In this document: one piece after another, positions 32,705 through 42,396 of the stretch
How the letters are laid out: each line of letters opens with the position of its first letter
How positions within the stretch are numbered: position 1 is the stretch's first letter
Assembly (NCBI RefSeq): GCF_002803605.1
Contig: NZ_PHRG01000004.1
Span: 124,001-188,000 of the forward strand
Reading direction: 5' to 3'
DNA from: Acinetobacter pseudolwoffii
GTDB taxonomy: Bacteria; Pseudomonadota; Gammaproteobacteria; Pseudomonadales; Moraxellaceae
Length of the DNA: 64,000 nt
Made by a program: the position numbers and the translations under genes
Notes under the pieces: generated by a model
The model's input: the letters and a program-made list of their open reading frames with translations, nothing else
Told to the model about the DNA's origin: nothing
The model's database searches: none

Positions 32705-33982
32705 ATGAGTTATAAAGCAGAAACCCTTGCGATTCATGCAGGTTATAGCCCTGAAGCCACCACCAAAGCAGTTGCAGTGCCAATTTACCAAACTACGTCT
32801 TATGCCTTTGACAATACTCAACATGGGGCCGATTTGTTCGATTTAAAGGTACAGGGCAATATCTATACCCGGATCATGAACCCGACCACGGCGGTGTTAG
32901 AGCAACGTATCGCCGCACTTGAAGGCGGGATTGGCGCACTTGCTTTAGCGTCTGGTATGGCTGCAATTACCTATGCGATTCAGACCATTGCTGAAGCCGG
33001 TGACAATATTGCATCCGTATCTACGCTCTATGGCGGCACCTATAACCTGTTCGCACACACCCTGCCGAAGCAAGGTATTGACGTGCGTTTCTTTGATTAT
33101 GAAAAACCGGAAAGCTTGCGTAGTTTAATTGATGACAAGACCAAACTGGTCTTTGTGGAATCCATTGGTAATCCACTGGGTAATATTATTGATCTGGAAG
33201 AGATTGCAAAAATCGCGCATGAGTACGGTGTGCCCGTGATTGTTGACAATACGGTGGCAACGCCAGTGCTACAAAAATCTTTTGATTTTGGTGCCGACAT
33301 TATCGTGCATTCATTGACCAAATATATCGGCGGTCATGGCAACTCGATTGGTGGCATCATTGTCGATAGCGGTAAATTCCCGTGGGGTAAATATCCTGAA
33401 CGCTTTCCCGCGCTGAATACCCCCGATCCAAGCTACCACGGCGTAAACTATGTCGAAGTTCTCGGTGAAGCGGCTTATATCGCTCGAGCGCGTGTGGTGC
33501 CACTACGCAATACTGGGGCTGCGATCAGCCCGCAAAATGTGTTTCTGATCCTGCAAGGTTTGGAGACTTTAAGTCTGCGTATGGAGCGTCATACTGAAAA
33601 TGCGCTTAAAATTGCGGAATATTTACAGCAGCATCCTAAAGTAAAATGGGTCAATTACGCTGGTCTGAAAGATCATCCACAACATGCCTTGGCACAAAAA
33701 TATGTGAAAGGTAAACCGTCTGCGATTCTGACCTTTGGCGTAGAGCATGGTCTTGAAGGCGGCACACGTTTTATTGATGCGCTGCAACTGTTTACCCGTC
33801 TGGTCAATATCGGCGATGCCAAAAGTCTCGCTTGTCATCCGGCGACCACCACACATCGCCAACTCAATGCCGAGGAGTTAAAATCAGCAGGTGTCAGTGA
33901 AGATATGGTGCGACTCTCGATTGGGATTGAACATATTGATGACTTAATCGCGGATCTGGAACAGGCACTAGCGACCGTTTAA
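32705..33982 (+). CDS. metY: O-acetylhomoserine sulfhydrylase (O-acetylhomoserine aminocarboxypropyltransferase)
   Basis: PLP enzyme that makes homocysteine directly from O-acetylhomoserine and sulfide. The 425-residue protein begins ETLAIHAGY and has the family motifs [33 protein letters not shown], and the PLP lysine in [17 protein letters not shown]. The long central insert around [16 protein letters not shown] and the C-terminal [14 protein letters not shown] are characteristic of the OAH sulfhydrylase branch rather than cystathionine gamma-synthase. It is a single gene, closed by a strong terminator. Together with the two sulfate receptors it points to a full inorganic sulfur assimilation route, though the genes are not linked. 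Confidence 0.92.
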   Translation: MSYKAETLAIHAGYSPEATTKAVAVPIYQTTSYAFDNTQHGADLFDLKVQGNIYTRIMNPTTAVLEQRIAALEGGIGALALASGMAAITYAIQTIAEAGDNIASVSTLYGGTYNLFAHTLPKQGIDVRFFDYEKPESLRSLIDDKTKLVFVESIGNPLGNIIDLEEIAKIAHEYGVPVIVDNTVATPVLQKSFDFGADIIVHSLTKYIGGHGNSIGGIIVDSGKFPWGKYPERFPALNTPDPSYHGVNYVEVLGEAAYIARARVVPLRNTGAAISPQNVFLILQGLETLSLRMERHTENALKIAEYLQQHPKVKWVNYAGLKDHPQHALAQKYVKGKPSAILTFGVEHGLEGGTRFIDALQLFTRLVNIGDAKSLACHPATTTHRQLNAEELKSAGVSEDMVRLSIGIEHIDDLIADLEQALATV

Positions 33983-34003
33983 AGGCGTGTTTCATCTGAC
34001 TCA

Positions 34004-34033
34004 AAACTCCACCCTTTCTGGTGGAGTTTTTTT
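34004..34033 (+). terminator. Terminator after metY
   Basis: A 10-bp stem AAACTCCACC/GGTGGAGTTT with loop CTTTCT, followed by T residues. Confidence 0.9.
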
Positions 34034-34278
34034 ATTTATATTCTAAAACAGCCACTTGCTTTGCTTTTTATTTTCATGGTAAAAGTTAAATGAAATAGCG
34101 AACACAAATAGAGCAATTACTCTAATTTTTATTTTAATTTCAATAGTTTAATTTATAGATTTTCCTGAAGAATTGGTTATCATATCTGTACTCACCTTCG
34201 CTCTCATCTCCTGTTAGAGCGCCATACACCTTTAATAAAAATAATTTGAACGCTGACTTCAAATTAGGGATAACAAAT

Positions 34279-35166
34279 GTGAAAACTAGACTACACAAAC
34301 AACTGGAAAAATCTGTTGCAGGTAAAACCGTCCTGATCACCGGCGCATCCAGCGGTATTGGGTTAACGACGGCACATCAACTGGCCGATGCAGGTGCGCA
34401 TGTTTTACTGGTGGCCCGTACTCAAGAAACCCTAGAACAAGTAAAAGCAGACATTGAAGCCAAAGGCGGCAAAGCCTCAATCTTTCCATGCGATTTAAAC
34501 AATATGGAGTCGATTGATGAGGTGTCCAAACAGATCATTGCCTCAGTCGATCATATTGATATTCTGATCAATAATGCGGGTCGTTCGATTCGCCGCGCCG
34601 TGCATGAATCGGTCGACCGCTTCCATGATTTTGAACGGACCATGCAGCTGAACTATTTCGGCGCCGTGCGTCTGGTCATGAATATCCTGCCACAAATGAT
34701 GATCCGTCGCGCGGGTCATATCATTAACATCAGTTCGATTGGCGTACTGGCCAATGCCACCCGTTTTTCGGCCTATGTTGCTTCAAAAGCTGCGCTGGAT
34801 GCTTTTAGTCGCTGCCTGTCTGCCGAAGTACATTCGCATAAAATCGCAATCACCTCGATCTATATGCCTTTGGTACGCACTCCGATGATTGCACCAACCA
34901 AAATCTATAAATATGTACCGACACTTTCTCCGGAACAGGCGGCTGACCTGATTGCCTATGCCATCGTGAAACGCCCGAAGAAAGTTGCGACCGGTTTGGG
35001 TCGTCTGGCCTCGATTACTTATTCGATTGCCCCGGATATCAACAATGTTCTGATGTCGATTGGTTATAACCTGTTCCCAAGTTCAAGTGCCTCTGTGGGT
35101 CAACCACAAAAATTAAATTTGGTGCAAAAAGCATATGCACGGCTGTTCCCGGGCGAACACTGGTAA
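34279..35166 (+). CDS. Short-chain dehydrogenase/reductase
   Basis: NAD(P)-dependent oxidoreductase of the classical SDR superfamily, with unknown substrate. The 295-residue protein has the cofactor loop VLITGASSGIGL near residues 19-30, NNAGRS, and the active site with ISSIG and YVASKAALDAF (Tyr-x-x-x-Lys). The C-terminal 60 residues resemble the SDRs that act on acyl or steroid-like substrates near membranes, but this is a weak inference. I took the GTG at 34279, eight bases after AGGGA; a TTG at 34246 in the same frame would add 11 residues without a ribosome-binding site. It is a single gene with its own terminator. Confidence 0.85.
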   Translation: MKTRLHKQLEKSVAGKTVLITGASSGIGLTTAHQLADAGAHVLLVARTQETLEQVKADIEAKGGKASIFPCDLNNMESIDEVSKQIIASVDHIDILINNAGRSIRRAVHESVDRFHDFERTMQLNYFGAVRLVMNILPQMMIRRAGHIINISSIGVLANATRFSAYVASKAALDAFSRCLSAEVHSHKIAITSIYMPLVRTPMIAPTKIYKYVPTLSPEQAADLIAYAIVKRPKKVATGLGRLASITYSIAPDINNVLMSIGYNLFPSSSASVGQPQKLNLVQKAYARLFPGEHW

Positions 35167-35196
35167 TTTTTACTGGGATAATTTCCTAAAAATACG

Positions 35197-35220
35197 AGCC
35201 GCCGACCGGGCGGCTTTTTT
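35197..35220 (+). terminator. Terminator after the SDR gene
   Basis: Stem AGCCGCC/GGCGGCT (35197-35215) followed by T6. Confidence 0.88.
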
Positions 35221-35392
35221 GATGTCTCAGTTTTAAATCTCCAGGTGAAAGCAAGCTCATCTGGATCACACACGACATAGCCTGTCTTTATCGACACAGA
35301 TTTTTGCCGCAAATGCTGCGAGATCACGTACACTATCTGCGGATATTTCCTATCCGTATTTTTATATTTTGATTGAAATGATGGAAACCCTT

Positions 35393-36175
35393 ATGAACAA
35401 CGCGCGATGGCTCGATGAAGTAAAATTTAACGAACAAGGATTAGTCCCTGCCATTGCCCAGCATCATCAAACTGGTCGTGTCTTGATGGTGGCCTGGATG
35501 AACCGTGAAGCGCTAGCACTAACGGCTGAGAAAAACCAAGCCGTGTATTTCTCCCGTTCACGCAGCAAGTTATGGCATAAGGGCGAAGAATCAGGACATT
35601 TTCAAACCGTACATGAAATCCGTCTGGACTGTGATGCCGATGTAATTGTGCTGCAAATTGAACAGCATGGCGGCATCGCTTGTCATACTGGTCGTGAATC
35701 ATGTTTCTATCGTAAACTCACGCCAAATGGCTGGGAAATTGTCGATGCACAGCTGAAACACCCGTCTGCAATTTATGGTGAAAAATCCACAAATCCGCAT
35801 ACGCTGGCGATGGAAGCGTCAAGCGCCCAGTCTGAACAGGTCGAAGTCTTGTCCTATCTGGGCCAGATGATGGCAGAACGCAAACAGGCCGATCCGGATT
35901 CCTCTTATGTGGCCAAGCTCTATCACAAAGGCCTGAACAAGATTTTAGAAAAAGTCGGTGAAGAAAGCTTTGAAACTGTGCTGGCTGCCAAAGATTTCAA
36001 CGCTCAGGTCTCTGAAGACAATAAAAATGATCTGATCTATGAAGTTGCTGATCTGTGGTTCCATACCATTGTGATGCTGGGTTATTTCGATATCGAACCG
36101 CAACTGGTCTTGAATGAGCTGGCACGTCGTCAGGGCTTATCCGGTCTGGTTGAAAAAGCCAGCCGTCAGCATTAA
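35393..36175 (+). CDS. hisIE: Bifunctional phosphoribosyl-AMP cyclohydrolase / phosphoribosyl-ATP pyrophosphatase
   Basis: Fusion enzyme for steps two and three of histidine synthesis. The HisI domain (about residues 1-120) has [25 protein letters not shown] and the zinc/metal cysteines in [16 protein letters not shown]. The HisE domain (about 160-255) has [18 protein letters not shown] and [15 protein letters not shown] placed the start at ATG 35393 (260 residues), which has GGA about eight bases upstream; ATGs at 35378 and 35381 and a TTG at 35369 are also in frame. No other his genes are here. The stop codon abuts the next start (TAA-ATG), so the helicase gene is probably translated from the same message. 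Confidence 0.94.
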   Translation: MNNARWLDEVKFNEQGLVPAIAQHHQTGRVLMVAWMNREALALTAEKNQAVYFSRSRSKLWHKGEESGHFQTVHEIRLDCDADVIVLQIEQHGGIACHTGRESCFYRKLTPNGWEIVDAQLKHPSAIYGEKSTNPHTLAMEASSAQSEQVEVLSYLGQMMAERKQADPDSSYVAKLYHKGLNKILEKVGEESFETVLAAKDFNAQVSEDNKNDLIYEVADLWFHTIVMLGYFDIEPQLVLNELARRQGLSGLVEKASRQH

Positions 36176-37693
36176 ATGATGAATATGCCTGTGTCTGATC
36201 TACAAAAACCCAAGGCCACTTATGAGCAGGCCACTGCCATCGATAATGCCCGTCTGGGTAATTCCTTTAAAGTGATTGCCTATGCCGGCACAGGTAAAAC
36301 CACCACACTACAAATGATCAGTGATGCCATGCCTGAACGGCGTGGCATGTATCTGGCTTTCAACAAAGCCATTGCCAGTGAAGCGCAAGCCAAATTTCAT
36401 CGTGGCGTGGATTGCCGCACTTTTCACTCGCTGGCATTTCGCAGTGTTCCACGTGGAATCACCGACAAGCTGCGTCTGCCCCGTTTAAGCCCAAGCTTTA
36501 TTGCCAAAGAATACCGTCTGGAACCGATGACCATGCGCCGTATGATGGGTGGGCGTTATGAAAAATATGTCTTGATGCCTTCGCGTCTGGCGAGTTTAGT
36601 CGCCAATGCGGTTGGCTATTTCTGTTCGACCAGTTCGCAATACCCTGCTCCGCGGCATATTCAGGCACCGAGCTGGTTACATCCAGATGATATTGAGATC
36701 CTGCAAAAGAAACTTTATCCGGCCGTAGAACGGCGCTGGCTAGAATCAATCGATCCCAATCATCAGGCCGGGATTGGCCATGATATTTACCTGAAACTCT
36801 GGGCGCTGTCTGAACCGAATATTCCGGCCGATTATGTGCTGTTTGATGAAGCGCAGGATGCCGACCCACTCATGCTCGGAATTTTGCTGAAACAGCGGAA
36901 TACTCAGGTGATTTATGTCGGTGATGCGCATCAGCAGATTTATGCTTGGCGCGGTGCGGTGAATGCCATGCAGCAACTGCCTTTACCCGAATCACGCCTG
37001 ACCACATCGTTTCGTTTTGGCCCTGAAATCGCGTTAAATGCCAATGCCATTTTAGGTGCACTGAATGAAACCGTGCCTTTGCTTGGCAATCCGTTGTTAG
37101 ATTCTAAAGTCGTGAATAAACCGCATACCAAAATGCGGGATGCAATTTTATGCCGGACCAATGCCCGGGCCATGGAACTGTTACTTGCCGGACTGGTGCG
37201 TGGTGATAAAGTCAGCCTGCAAGCCGATCATGTCAAACTGAATCGTTTTGTCGATGCGGCTGCCATGTTGAAACAGGGCAAACGTGTGGTCGATGTGCCG
37301 GAATTGGCTTGGTTTAATTCCTGGCATGATGTGCATGAATACTGTGAAACCAATGAAGGTAGCGACATCAAACCGCTGGTTAAACTGGTCGATGAACATG
37401 GCACCGATCCATTGAAAAAAGCCTTGGCCAAAATCACCCCGATTGGACAGGCGGACTATATTATTTCCACTGCACATAAGGCCAAAGGTCTGGAGTGGGA
37501 ACGGGTGCATATTGAAGATGACTATCAGTTTAAGCTGAATGAAAAAGATCATAAAATTAGTGATGAAGAGCTACGTTTACTTTACGTGGCCTGTACACGT
37601 GCTAAAGTAAGCTTAAATATTCATCACATTTATGACCTGATTCAACAACTGAAGATCAAGATGCCGCAGTCGCTTCGTCAAGCCGTCGGTTAA
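36176..37693 (+). CDS. UvrD/Rep-type superfamily 1A helicase-like protein
   Basis: Probable ATP-dependent 3'-5' DNA translocase of unknown role. The 505-residue protein keeps the SF1A motifs: Walker A IAYAGTGKTTTL (34-45), motif II LFDEAQDADP (about 222-231), motif III VIYVGDAHQQIYAWRGA (about 245-261), motif IV SFRFG, motif V STAHKAKGLEWE (about 431-441) and motif VI LLYVACTRAK (about 468-476). It is much shorter than UvrD or Rep (about 700 residues), because the 1B and 2B subdomains are reduced, and resembles the compact FBH1-like and GajB-like helicases. It directly abuts hisIE and is followed after 33 bases by an ATPase gene, suggesting an operon of three. The function cannot be named from the sequence. 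Confidence 0.85.
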   Translation: MMNMPVSDLQKPKATYEQATAIDNARLGNSFKVIAYAGTGKTTTLQMISDAMPERRGMYLAFNKAIASEAQAKFHRGVDCRTFHSLAFRSVPRGITDKLRLPRLSPSFIAKEYRLEPMTMRRMMGGRYEKYVLMPSRLASLVANAVGYFCSTSSQYPAPRHIQAPSWLHPDDIEILQKKLYPAVERRWLESIDPNHQAGIGHDIYLKLWALSEPNIPADYVLFDEAQDADPLMLGILLKQRNTQVIYVGDAHQQIYAWRGAVNAMQQLPLPESRLTTSFRFGPEIALNANAILGALNETVPLLGNPLLDSKVVNKPHTKMRDAILCRTNARAMELLLAGLVRGDKVSLQADHVKLNRFVDAAAMLKQGKRVVDVPELAWFNSWHDVHEYCETNEGSDIKPLVKLVDEHGTDPLKKALAKITPIGQADYIISTAHKAKGLEWERVHIEDDYQFKLNEKDHKISDEELRLLYVACTRAKVSLNIHHIYDLIQQLKIKMPQSLRQAVG

Positions 37694-37726
37694 GGTATGG
37701 ATGTAAAATCATGGTACAGGTGACCT

Positions 37727-39109
37727 ATGCACATCGAAGCGCTTCAACTGAAACACACCCTGCATTTTCCAGAGATTCAGCTTCAGCTTGATCATTCACA
37801 ATATCCGCTTACCTTAATTTTGGGCAATCAGGGTACTGGCAAAACCACTTTGTTACGCTGTGCTTATCAGGCGCTGACCTGGTTTGCAGCGCGTTATCGC
37901 GATAGCCGGGCTGCCGGTCTGGTGATGCCTGATCAGGACATCATGCAACACCGGCTGCAATCCAAAATTGATATCCGGGTTGGCTTTCCCGAAGAGGTTT
38001 CAGCGCTTACAGAATCCAGCCAGACTGAAGCTACACAGCAACAGAGCTGTTCCTGGCAAGTCTATAAGACTTTAAATAGTCAAGGACTCGGCTTTAGCAA
38101 AGCCGAAACCGCGCAACTGGACAGCATGCTTGGCCTTTATCAGAAAGCCCGATTCAATGATCCTCTGCTCGGCTTGCCGCTGATTGCCTATTATCCTGCC
38201 GACCGCTTTGTCAATGACGTCAATCTGATCAGCAAAAACAATCCGGCTATTTTCCATACAGCGCATGCTTACGACATTAGCGCGATTCCGTTTACGACCT
38301 TTGCCCGTTTCTTTGAATGGTTGCGTGAAGTCAGTGATATTGAAAATGCGCAAAGCGCCAAGATCATGGATCAGATTTTAGCACGTGCCTTGCAGCAACC
38401 TGAAGATATTCGGGGAGATGAACTGGCGCGGCAGATTGAAAAAGCGCAAGCACAGCTCCATACCCCGCATTTAACGGCCTTAAAAAATGCCTTGTCGCAG
38501 GTATTGCCTGACATCAGCCAGATTGAGTTAAAATACCAGCCCAAGCTGCAACTGATGCTGACCTATCAGGACAAGCGTTTTACTTTTCAGCAGCTTCCCA
38601 ATAGCATCCGCACCTGGATTGCGCTGGTGGGCGATATTGTACGGCGTCTTTGTCTGCTCAATCCGAACAGTTTATTTCCATGTCAGGAAGGTACAGGAGT
38701 GTTGTTGATTGATGCCATTGATCATCAGCTGGATCAGGATCTGGCAGCAGAGATTCTGCCGCGTCTGCATCAGGCATTTCCTAATTTGCAAATTATTGCC
38801 ACCGGCAACCGACCTGAGTTACTGGAACAGGCACAGGCCTTTCAGTGTTTAAGACTCGAAAATAAACAGTTGCATCCAATTCATCTTGAAAGCATGAAAA
38901 TCCAGTTTGATCAGATCTATGCCGAAATGGGTCTACATACTGATCCAGACGCAATTCCTGCCGAAGAAGCGCTAATAGAAACCGTCACCGAACCGACTAC
39001 ACCGCTTGCTGTATTACAGCGGATTCAGCAACAGTTGAATCCTGAACAGCAGCAGGAATTGTTACGTTTACTTGCTCAGGATCAGCCGACGCTACCGCAA
39101 TCGCTCTAA
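37727..39109 (+). CDS. Degenerate P-loop ATPase (RecF/SMC/ABC-like), function unknown
   Basis: The 460-residue protein has an intact Walker A, GNQGTGKTTLL (33-43), and the fold order of the RecF/OLD-like ATPases (COG3950/AAA_21 type): a helical insert, a signature region, Walker B and an H-loop. The later motifs are eroded. The signature expected as LSxGxR reads LPNSIRT (about 291-297). Walker B is VLLIDAIDHQLD with Ala330 where the catalytic Glu should be. The switch region reads ATGNRPELL (358-366), with Asn in place of the usual His. It therefore may bind but not hydrolyse ATP. No TOPRIM or nuclease domain follows; the C-terminus is Gln-rich. It lies 33 bases after the helicase gene. Confidence 0.75.
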   Translation: MHIEALQLKHTLHFPEIQLQLDHSQYPLTLILGNQGTGKTTLLRCAYQALTWFAARYRDSRAAGLVMPDQDIMQHRLQSKIDIRVGFPEEVSALTESSQTEATQQQSCSWQVYKTLNSQGLGFSKAETAQLDSMLGLYQKARFNDPLLGLPLIAYYPADRFVNDVNLISKNNPAIFHTAHAYDISAIPFTTFARFFEWLREVSDIENAQSAKIMDQILARALQQPEDIRGDELARQIEKAQAQLHTPHLTALKNALSQVLPDISQIELKYQPKLQLMLTYQDKRFTFQQLPNSIRTWIALVGDIVRRLCLLNPNSLFPCQEGTGVLLIDAIDHQLDQDLAAEILPRLHQAFPNLQIIATGNRPELLEQAQAFQCLRLENKQLHPIHLESMKIQFDQIYAEMGLHTDPDAIPAEEALIETVTEPTTPLAVLQRIQQQLNPEQQQELLRLLAQDQPTLPQSL

Positions 39110-39554
39110 GTAACGTTGAAAAACAGTAATGATCGTTTCAATGAATATCGAGATTTATCCAGACCATTTTAGTGCTGTCTTTTTGCAATTGTAAAACTGC
39201 ATTTAGTCATATTTACAATCAATGCTTGCAATTTAATCTTAATTTTCGGTCACTTCTGGATGATCTGTTTAAGCATCCACCCCACGCCAAAAGCCTGCTC
39301 GCGTATAATTTATAAGTTCGACATAAAAACGTTGATGTTGTTGTTATCCTGTAATATGATCGGTTTTATTTGCGAATTTCATTGTAAAATCGGAATTTGC
39401 TATCGTTTATAAGTTGCGCAATACAACTATTTTTATATTCTTTTGAATATTCTTTTGGCTTTCAAGATTGAGAAGTTTGGGTTGCTCCTTGTAATCCTGT
39501 AGTCCTTGAAAGATGAAGATTCACCCTAGGTTGGTCACAACCTAAATCACGACA
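39110..39554. other. 445-base leader region before the Mrp antiporter operon
   Basis: AT-rich and without a convincing open frame or terminator for the upstream ATPase gene. It contains a 12-bp tandem repeat (ATATTCTTTTGR twice, 39435-39458) and, just before mrpA, the inverted repeat at 39527-39544. The operon promoter must lie here, but I could not define it. Confidence 0.55.
39527..39544 (+). repeat. Inverted repeat immediately upstream of mrpA
   Basis: TAGGTTG (39527-39533) and CAACCTA (39538-39544) form a perfect 7-bp stem with a 4-base loop GTCA, ending 10 bases before the mrpA start codon, where a ribosome-binding site would be expected and none is visible. Confidence 0.6.
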
Positions 39555-42392
39555 ATGGATACGAGTGTGCTGCCGATTATTATATTGTTACCGTTAGTAT
39601 TAGGCACAACCCTTGTCTCGTGGCTGAAGCAATTTTCGCGCGGGGTAACGGCTTTAGGGGCAATTGGTGTCAGCCTCAGCAGTTTCTTATTATTATTGAG
39701 TCAGGCGCCTGCCATCTTTGATGGTGCCGTGATCATTCAGACCTGGTCCTGGCTGCCCCAGCTCGGGATCGATTTTAGTTTCCGTCTGGATTCTCTGGCC
39801 CTGCTGTTTGCCTTGCTGATCAGTGGCATAGGCACCCTGATCTATATTTATGCCTATTATTATCTCAATCCCAAAAATTCGCTGAGCAAACTTTATTTCT
39901 TGCTGATGCTGTTTATGGCAGCCATGCTCGGAATTTCATTGTCGAATAACTTGCTGATCCTGCTGGTTTTCTGGGAACTTACCAGTATTTCATCATTTTT
40001 ACTGGTGGGCTATTGGAGCAATTACGAAGCCGCACAGCGCGGCTCACGTATGGCCTTGACCATTACCGGCATGGGTGGCTTGGCCATGCTTGGTGGCTTC
40101 ATCCTGCTGGGTCAAATTACCGGCACTTATCAGATTGATCAAATCCTGACGATGACTGAACAGATCCAGTCACATGCGCTATTTGTTCCCACTTTGTTGC
40201 TGATTTTACTCGGTGCCTTTACCAAGAGTGCGCAGTTCCCCTTCCATTTCTGGTTACCCAATGCCATGGCAGCACCGACACCGGTCTCTGCCTATTTACA
40301 CTCGGCCACCATGGTCAAAGCCGGCCTGTTTCTGGTCGCACGTTTACTCCCGATTTTTGCGGGCGCGGCACTGTTTCATAATATTGTGACCTTTGTCGGT
40401 CTGTTTACCCTGTGCATGGCCGCCTTTTTTGCCATTTTTAAGGAAGATCTGAAAGGCTTGTTGGCCTATTCAACCATCAGTCATCTGGGTCTGATCATGT
40501 GTCTGCTCGGGATTGGTTCTCCACTGGCAGTCGCAGCGGCAATTTTCCATATTATTAACCATGCCACCTTTAAAGCGGCCCTGTTTATGATTGCCGGTAT
40601 TATCGATCATGAATCTGGCACCCGTGATTTACGTAAGCTTTCAGGTCTATGGCAACTGCTGCCCTTTACTGCAACGCTGACCATGATCACTGCGGCCTCT
40701 ATGGCCGGTGTTCCATTGACCAATGGTTTCCTCTCCAAAGAGATGTTCTTTACTGAGCTGGTGGCCAATTTAAGCGGGCCAGTGCTGGTCGGTTCAGCCA
40801 TTGTGGCGACATTGGCCGGAATTTTTGCAGTCACTTATTCGATTCGTCTGGTGCATGGGGTATTTTTCGACGGCCCACTGGGCAAGCAAGTCCCGAATAA
40901 AAATGCGCATGAGCCACCATTTGGCATGCGCGCACCCGCCACTTTACTGGCATTTTTATGTATTTTAGTGGGTCTATTGCCAGCACTTTTAGTCGAAAAA
41001 ATCGTGAATAGTACCACGCAGGCAACGACTCAAAATTTTGCTTTTGAAGGTACGCATCTGGCCCTCTGGCATGGGTTTAATCTGCCATTATTAATGAGTG
41101 TGATTGCTTTGGCCGGTGGTGCAGTATTTTACTTTTCTCTGGCTAAAGGTGGTGCCTTACGTGAAATTGATCTGGATCCAAAACTGGGCCGCTTACAGGG
41201 TCGGATCCTGTTTGACCTGTTCCTGAAAAATCTGCTGTTAAATTCACGTCGTTTCCGCCGTGCCACTGAAACTGGCAAATTACAAAGCTATTTATTATGG
41301 ATTGTGATCTTTACCATCGGTCTGGTTGGTTTCCCATTGCTATCCAATGGTATCGGTAGCGGTACGCGTGAGCTGACCCATGCCCCTGCCCTGGCCATTG
41401 TCTTGTGGATGTTGCTATTTTCTGCCTGCTGGATGCTGCTATGGTTCCATCATGAACGGATTAAAGCGGTACTGATCAGTGGTGCAGTGGGTCTGGTGGT
41501 AACCATGGTCTTTATTGGCTTCTCGGCACCTGACCTGGCATTGACCCAAATTACGGTCGATGTAGTAACCACCGTCTTGTTATTAATGAGTTTATCTCTG
41601 CTACCGCAGCTAACCCCTTATGAATCCAGTCCAACCCGGCGCTGGCGCGATGCGATCATTGCGCTGGGCGGCGGTCTCGGTATTGCCACCATCGCCTGGC
41701 TGATCATGACCCGCGATCATAATTCTATTTCATGGTTCTTCCTGCAGCAGTCAATTCCACTCGGCGGCGGAACCAATGTGGTCAATGTGATTCTGGTCGA
41801 CTTCCGTGGTTTCGATACCTTCGGCGAAATTACTGTACTCGGGATTGCCGCGATTGGTGTGCTTAGCCTGATGGATGGCATGCGTGCGCATGGCACCACC
41901 ATGACTCAAGGTTTGACCTATCGATTTAATCCCTCCCCCTTGATGTTACGTATCACGGCATCATGGATTTTACCTGTAGCTCTGGTAGTCAGCCTGTATA
42001 TCTTTATGCGTGGCCATAACCTGCCGGGCGGTGGATTCATTGCAGGATTAGTCACCTCACTGGCCTTAATTATTCAATATATTGCAGTGGGACAGGATAA
42101 AACTGAACAGTTGCTGGGTGCCAAATCTGGTCGTTTGTATGAAATCTGGATTGGCGTGGGTTTAACCATTGCCGGTTTGACCGGGGTTGCAGCCTGGTTC
42201 TGGTCACGCCCATTCCTGACCAGTGCGCATATTTATGTCTCGCCACCCGTGATTGGAGAAATGCATCTGGCTTCGGCGGCGCTGTTTGATGTCGGTGTCT
42301 ATGTCACTGTAGTCGGTGCGACCATGCTGATGATTTCTGTGCTGGGCGATTCACGTCACTCCAGTATGACTGGCCCAGTACCAAGAGGATAA
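39555..42392 (+). CDS. mrpA: Mrp/Mnh cation:proton antiporter, fused subunits A and B
   Basis: Largest subunit of the multi-subunit Na+(K+)/H+ antiporter, related to NuoL/NuoM. The 945-residue, almost wholly hydrophobic protein has the proton-pumping subunit core in its first 500 residues, including LLVFWELTSISSFLLVGYW (conserved Glu) and the AFTKSAQFPFHFWLPNAMAA lysine region with its breaks. The last roughly 150 residues (from about GLTYRFNPSPLMLRI) match subunit B, so A and B are fused, as is usual in proteobacterial Mrp/Pha operons. First of six genes. Whether it is Na+ or K+ specific cannot be read from the sequence. Confidence 0.94.
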   Translation: MDTSVLPIIILLPLVLGTTLVSWLKQFSRGVTALGAIGVSLSSFLLLLSQAPAIFDGAVIIQTWSWLPQLGIDFSFRLDSLALLFALLISGIGTLIYIYAYYYLNPKNSLSKLYFLLMLFMAAMLGISLSNNLLILLVFWELTSISSFLLVGYWSNYEAAQRGSRMALTITGMGGLAMLGGFILLGQITGTYQIDQILTMTEQIQSHALFVPTLLLILLGAFTKSAQFPFHFWLPNAMAAPTPVSAYLHSATMVKAGLFLVARLLPIFAGAALFHNIVTFVGLFTLCMAAFFAIFKEDLKGLLAYSTISHLGLIMCLLGIGSPLAVAAAIFHIINHATFKAALFMIAGIIDHESGTRDLRKLSGLWQLLPFTATLTMITAASMAGVPLTNGFLSKEMFFTELVANLSGPVLVGSAIVATLAGIFAVTYSIRLVHGVFFDGPLGKQVPNKNAHEPPFGMRAPATLLAFLCILVGLLPALLVEKIVNSTTQATTQNFAFEGTHLALWHGFNLPLLMSVIALAGGAVFYFSLAKGGALREIDLDPKLGRLQGRILFDLFLKNLLLNSRRFRRATETGKLQSYLLWIVIFTIGLVGFPLLSNGIGSGTRELTHAPALAIVLWMLLFSACWMLLWFHHERIKAVLISGAVGLVVTMVFIGFSAPDLALTQITVDVVTTVLLLMSLSLLPQLTPYESSPTRRWRDAIIALGGGLGIATIAWLIMTRDHNSISWFFLQQSIPLGGGTNVVNVILVDFRGFDTFGEITVLGIAAIGVLSLMDGMRAHGTTMTQGLTYRFNPSPLMLRITASWILPVALVVSLYIFMRGHNLPGGGFIAGLVTSLALIIQYIAVGQDKTEQLLGAKSGRLYEIWIGVGLTIAGLTGVAAWFWSRPFLTSAHIYVSPPVIGEMHLASAALFDVGVYVTVVGATMLMISVLGDSRHSSMTGPVPRG

Positions 42393-42396
42393 TAGA

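Noticed and set aside
36176..39109. Gabija defence system
   Set aside because: The helicase fits GajB in size, but the partner has no TOPRIM nuclease domain, has lost catalytic residues, and the genes sit within a housekeeping operon. Kept only as a finding.
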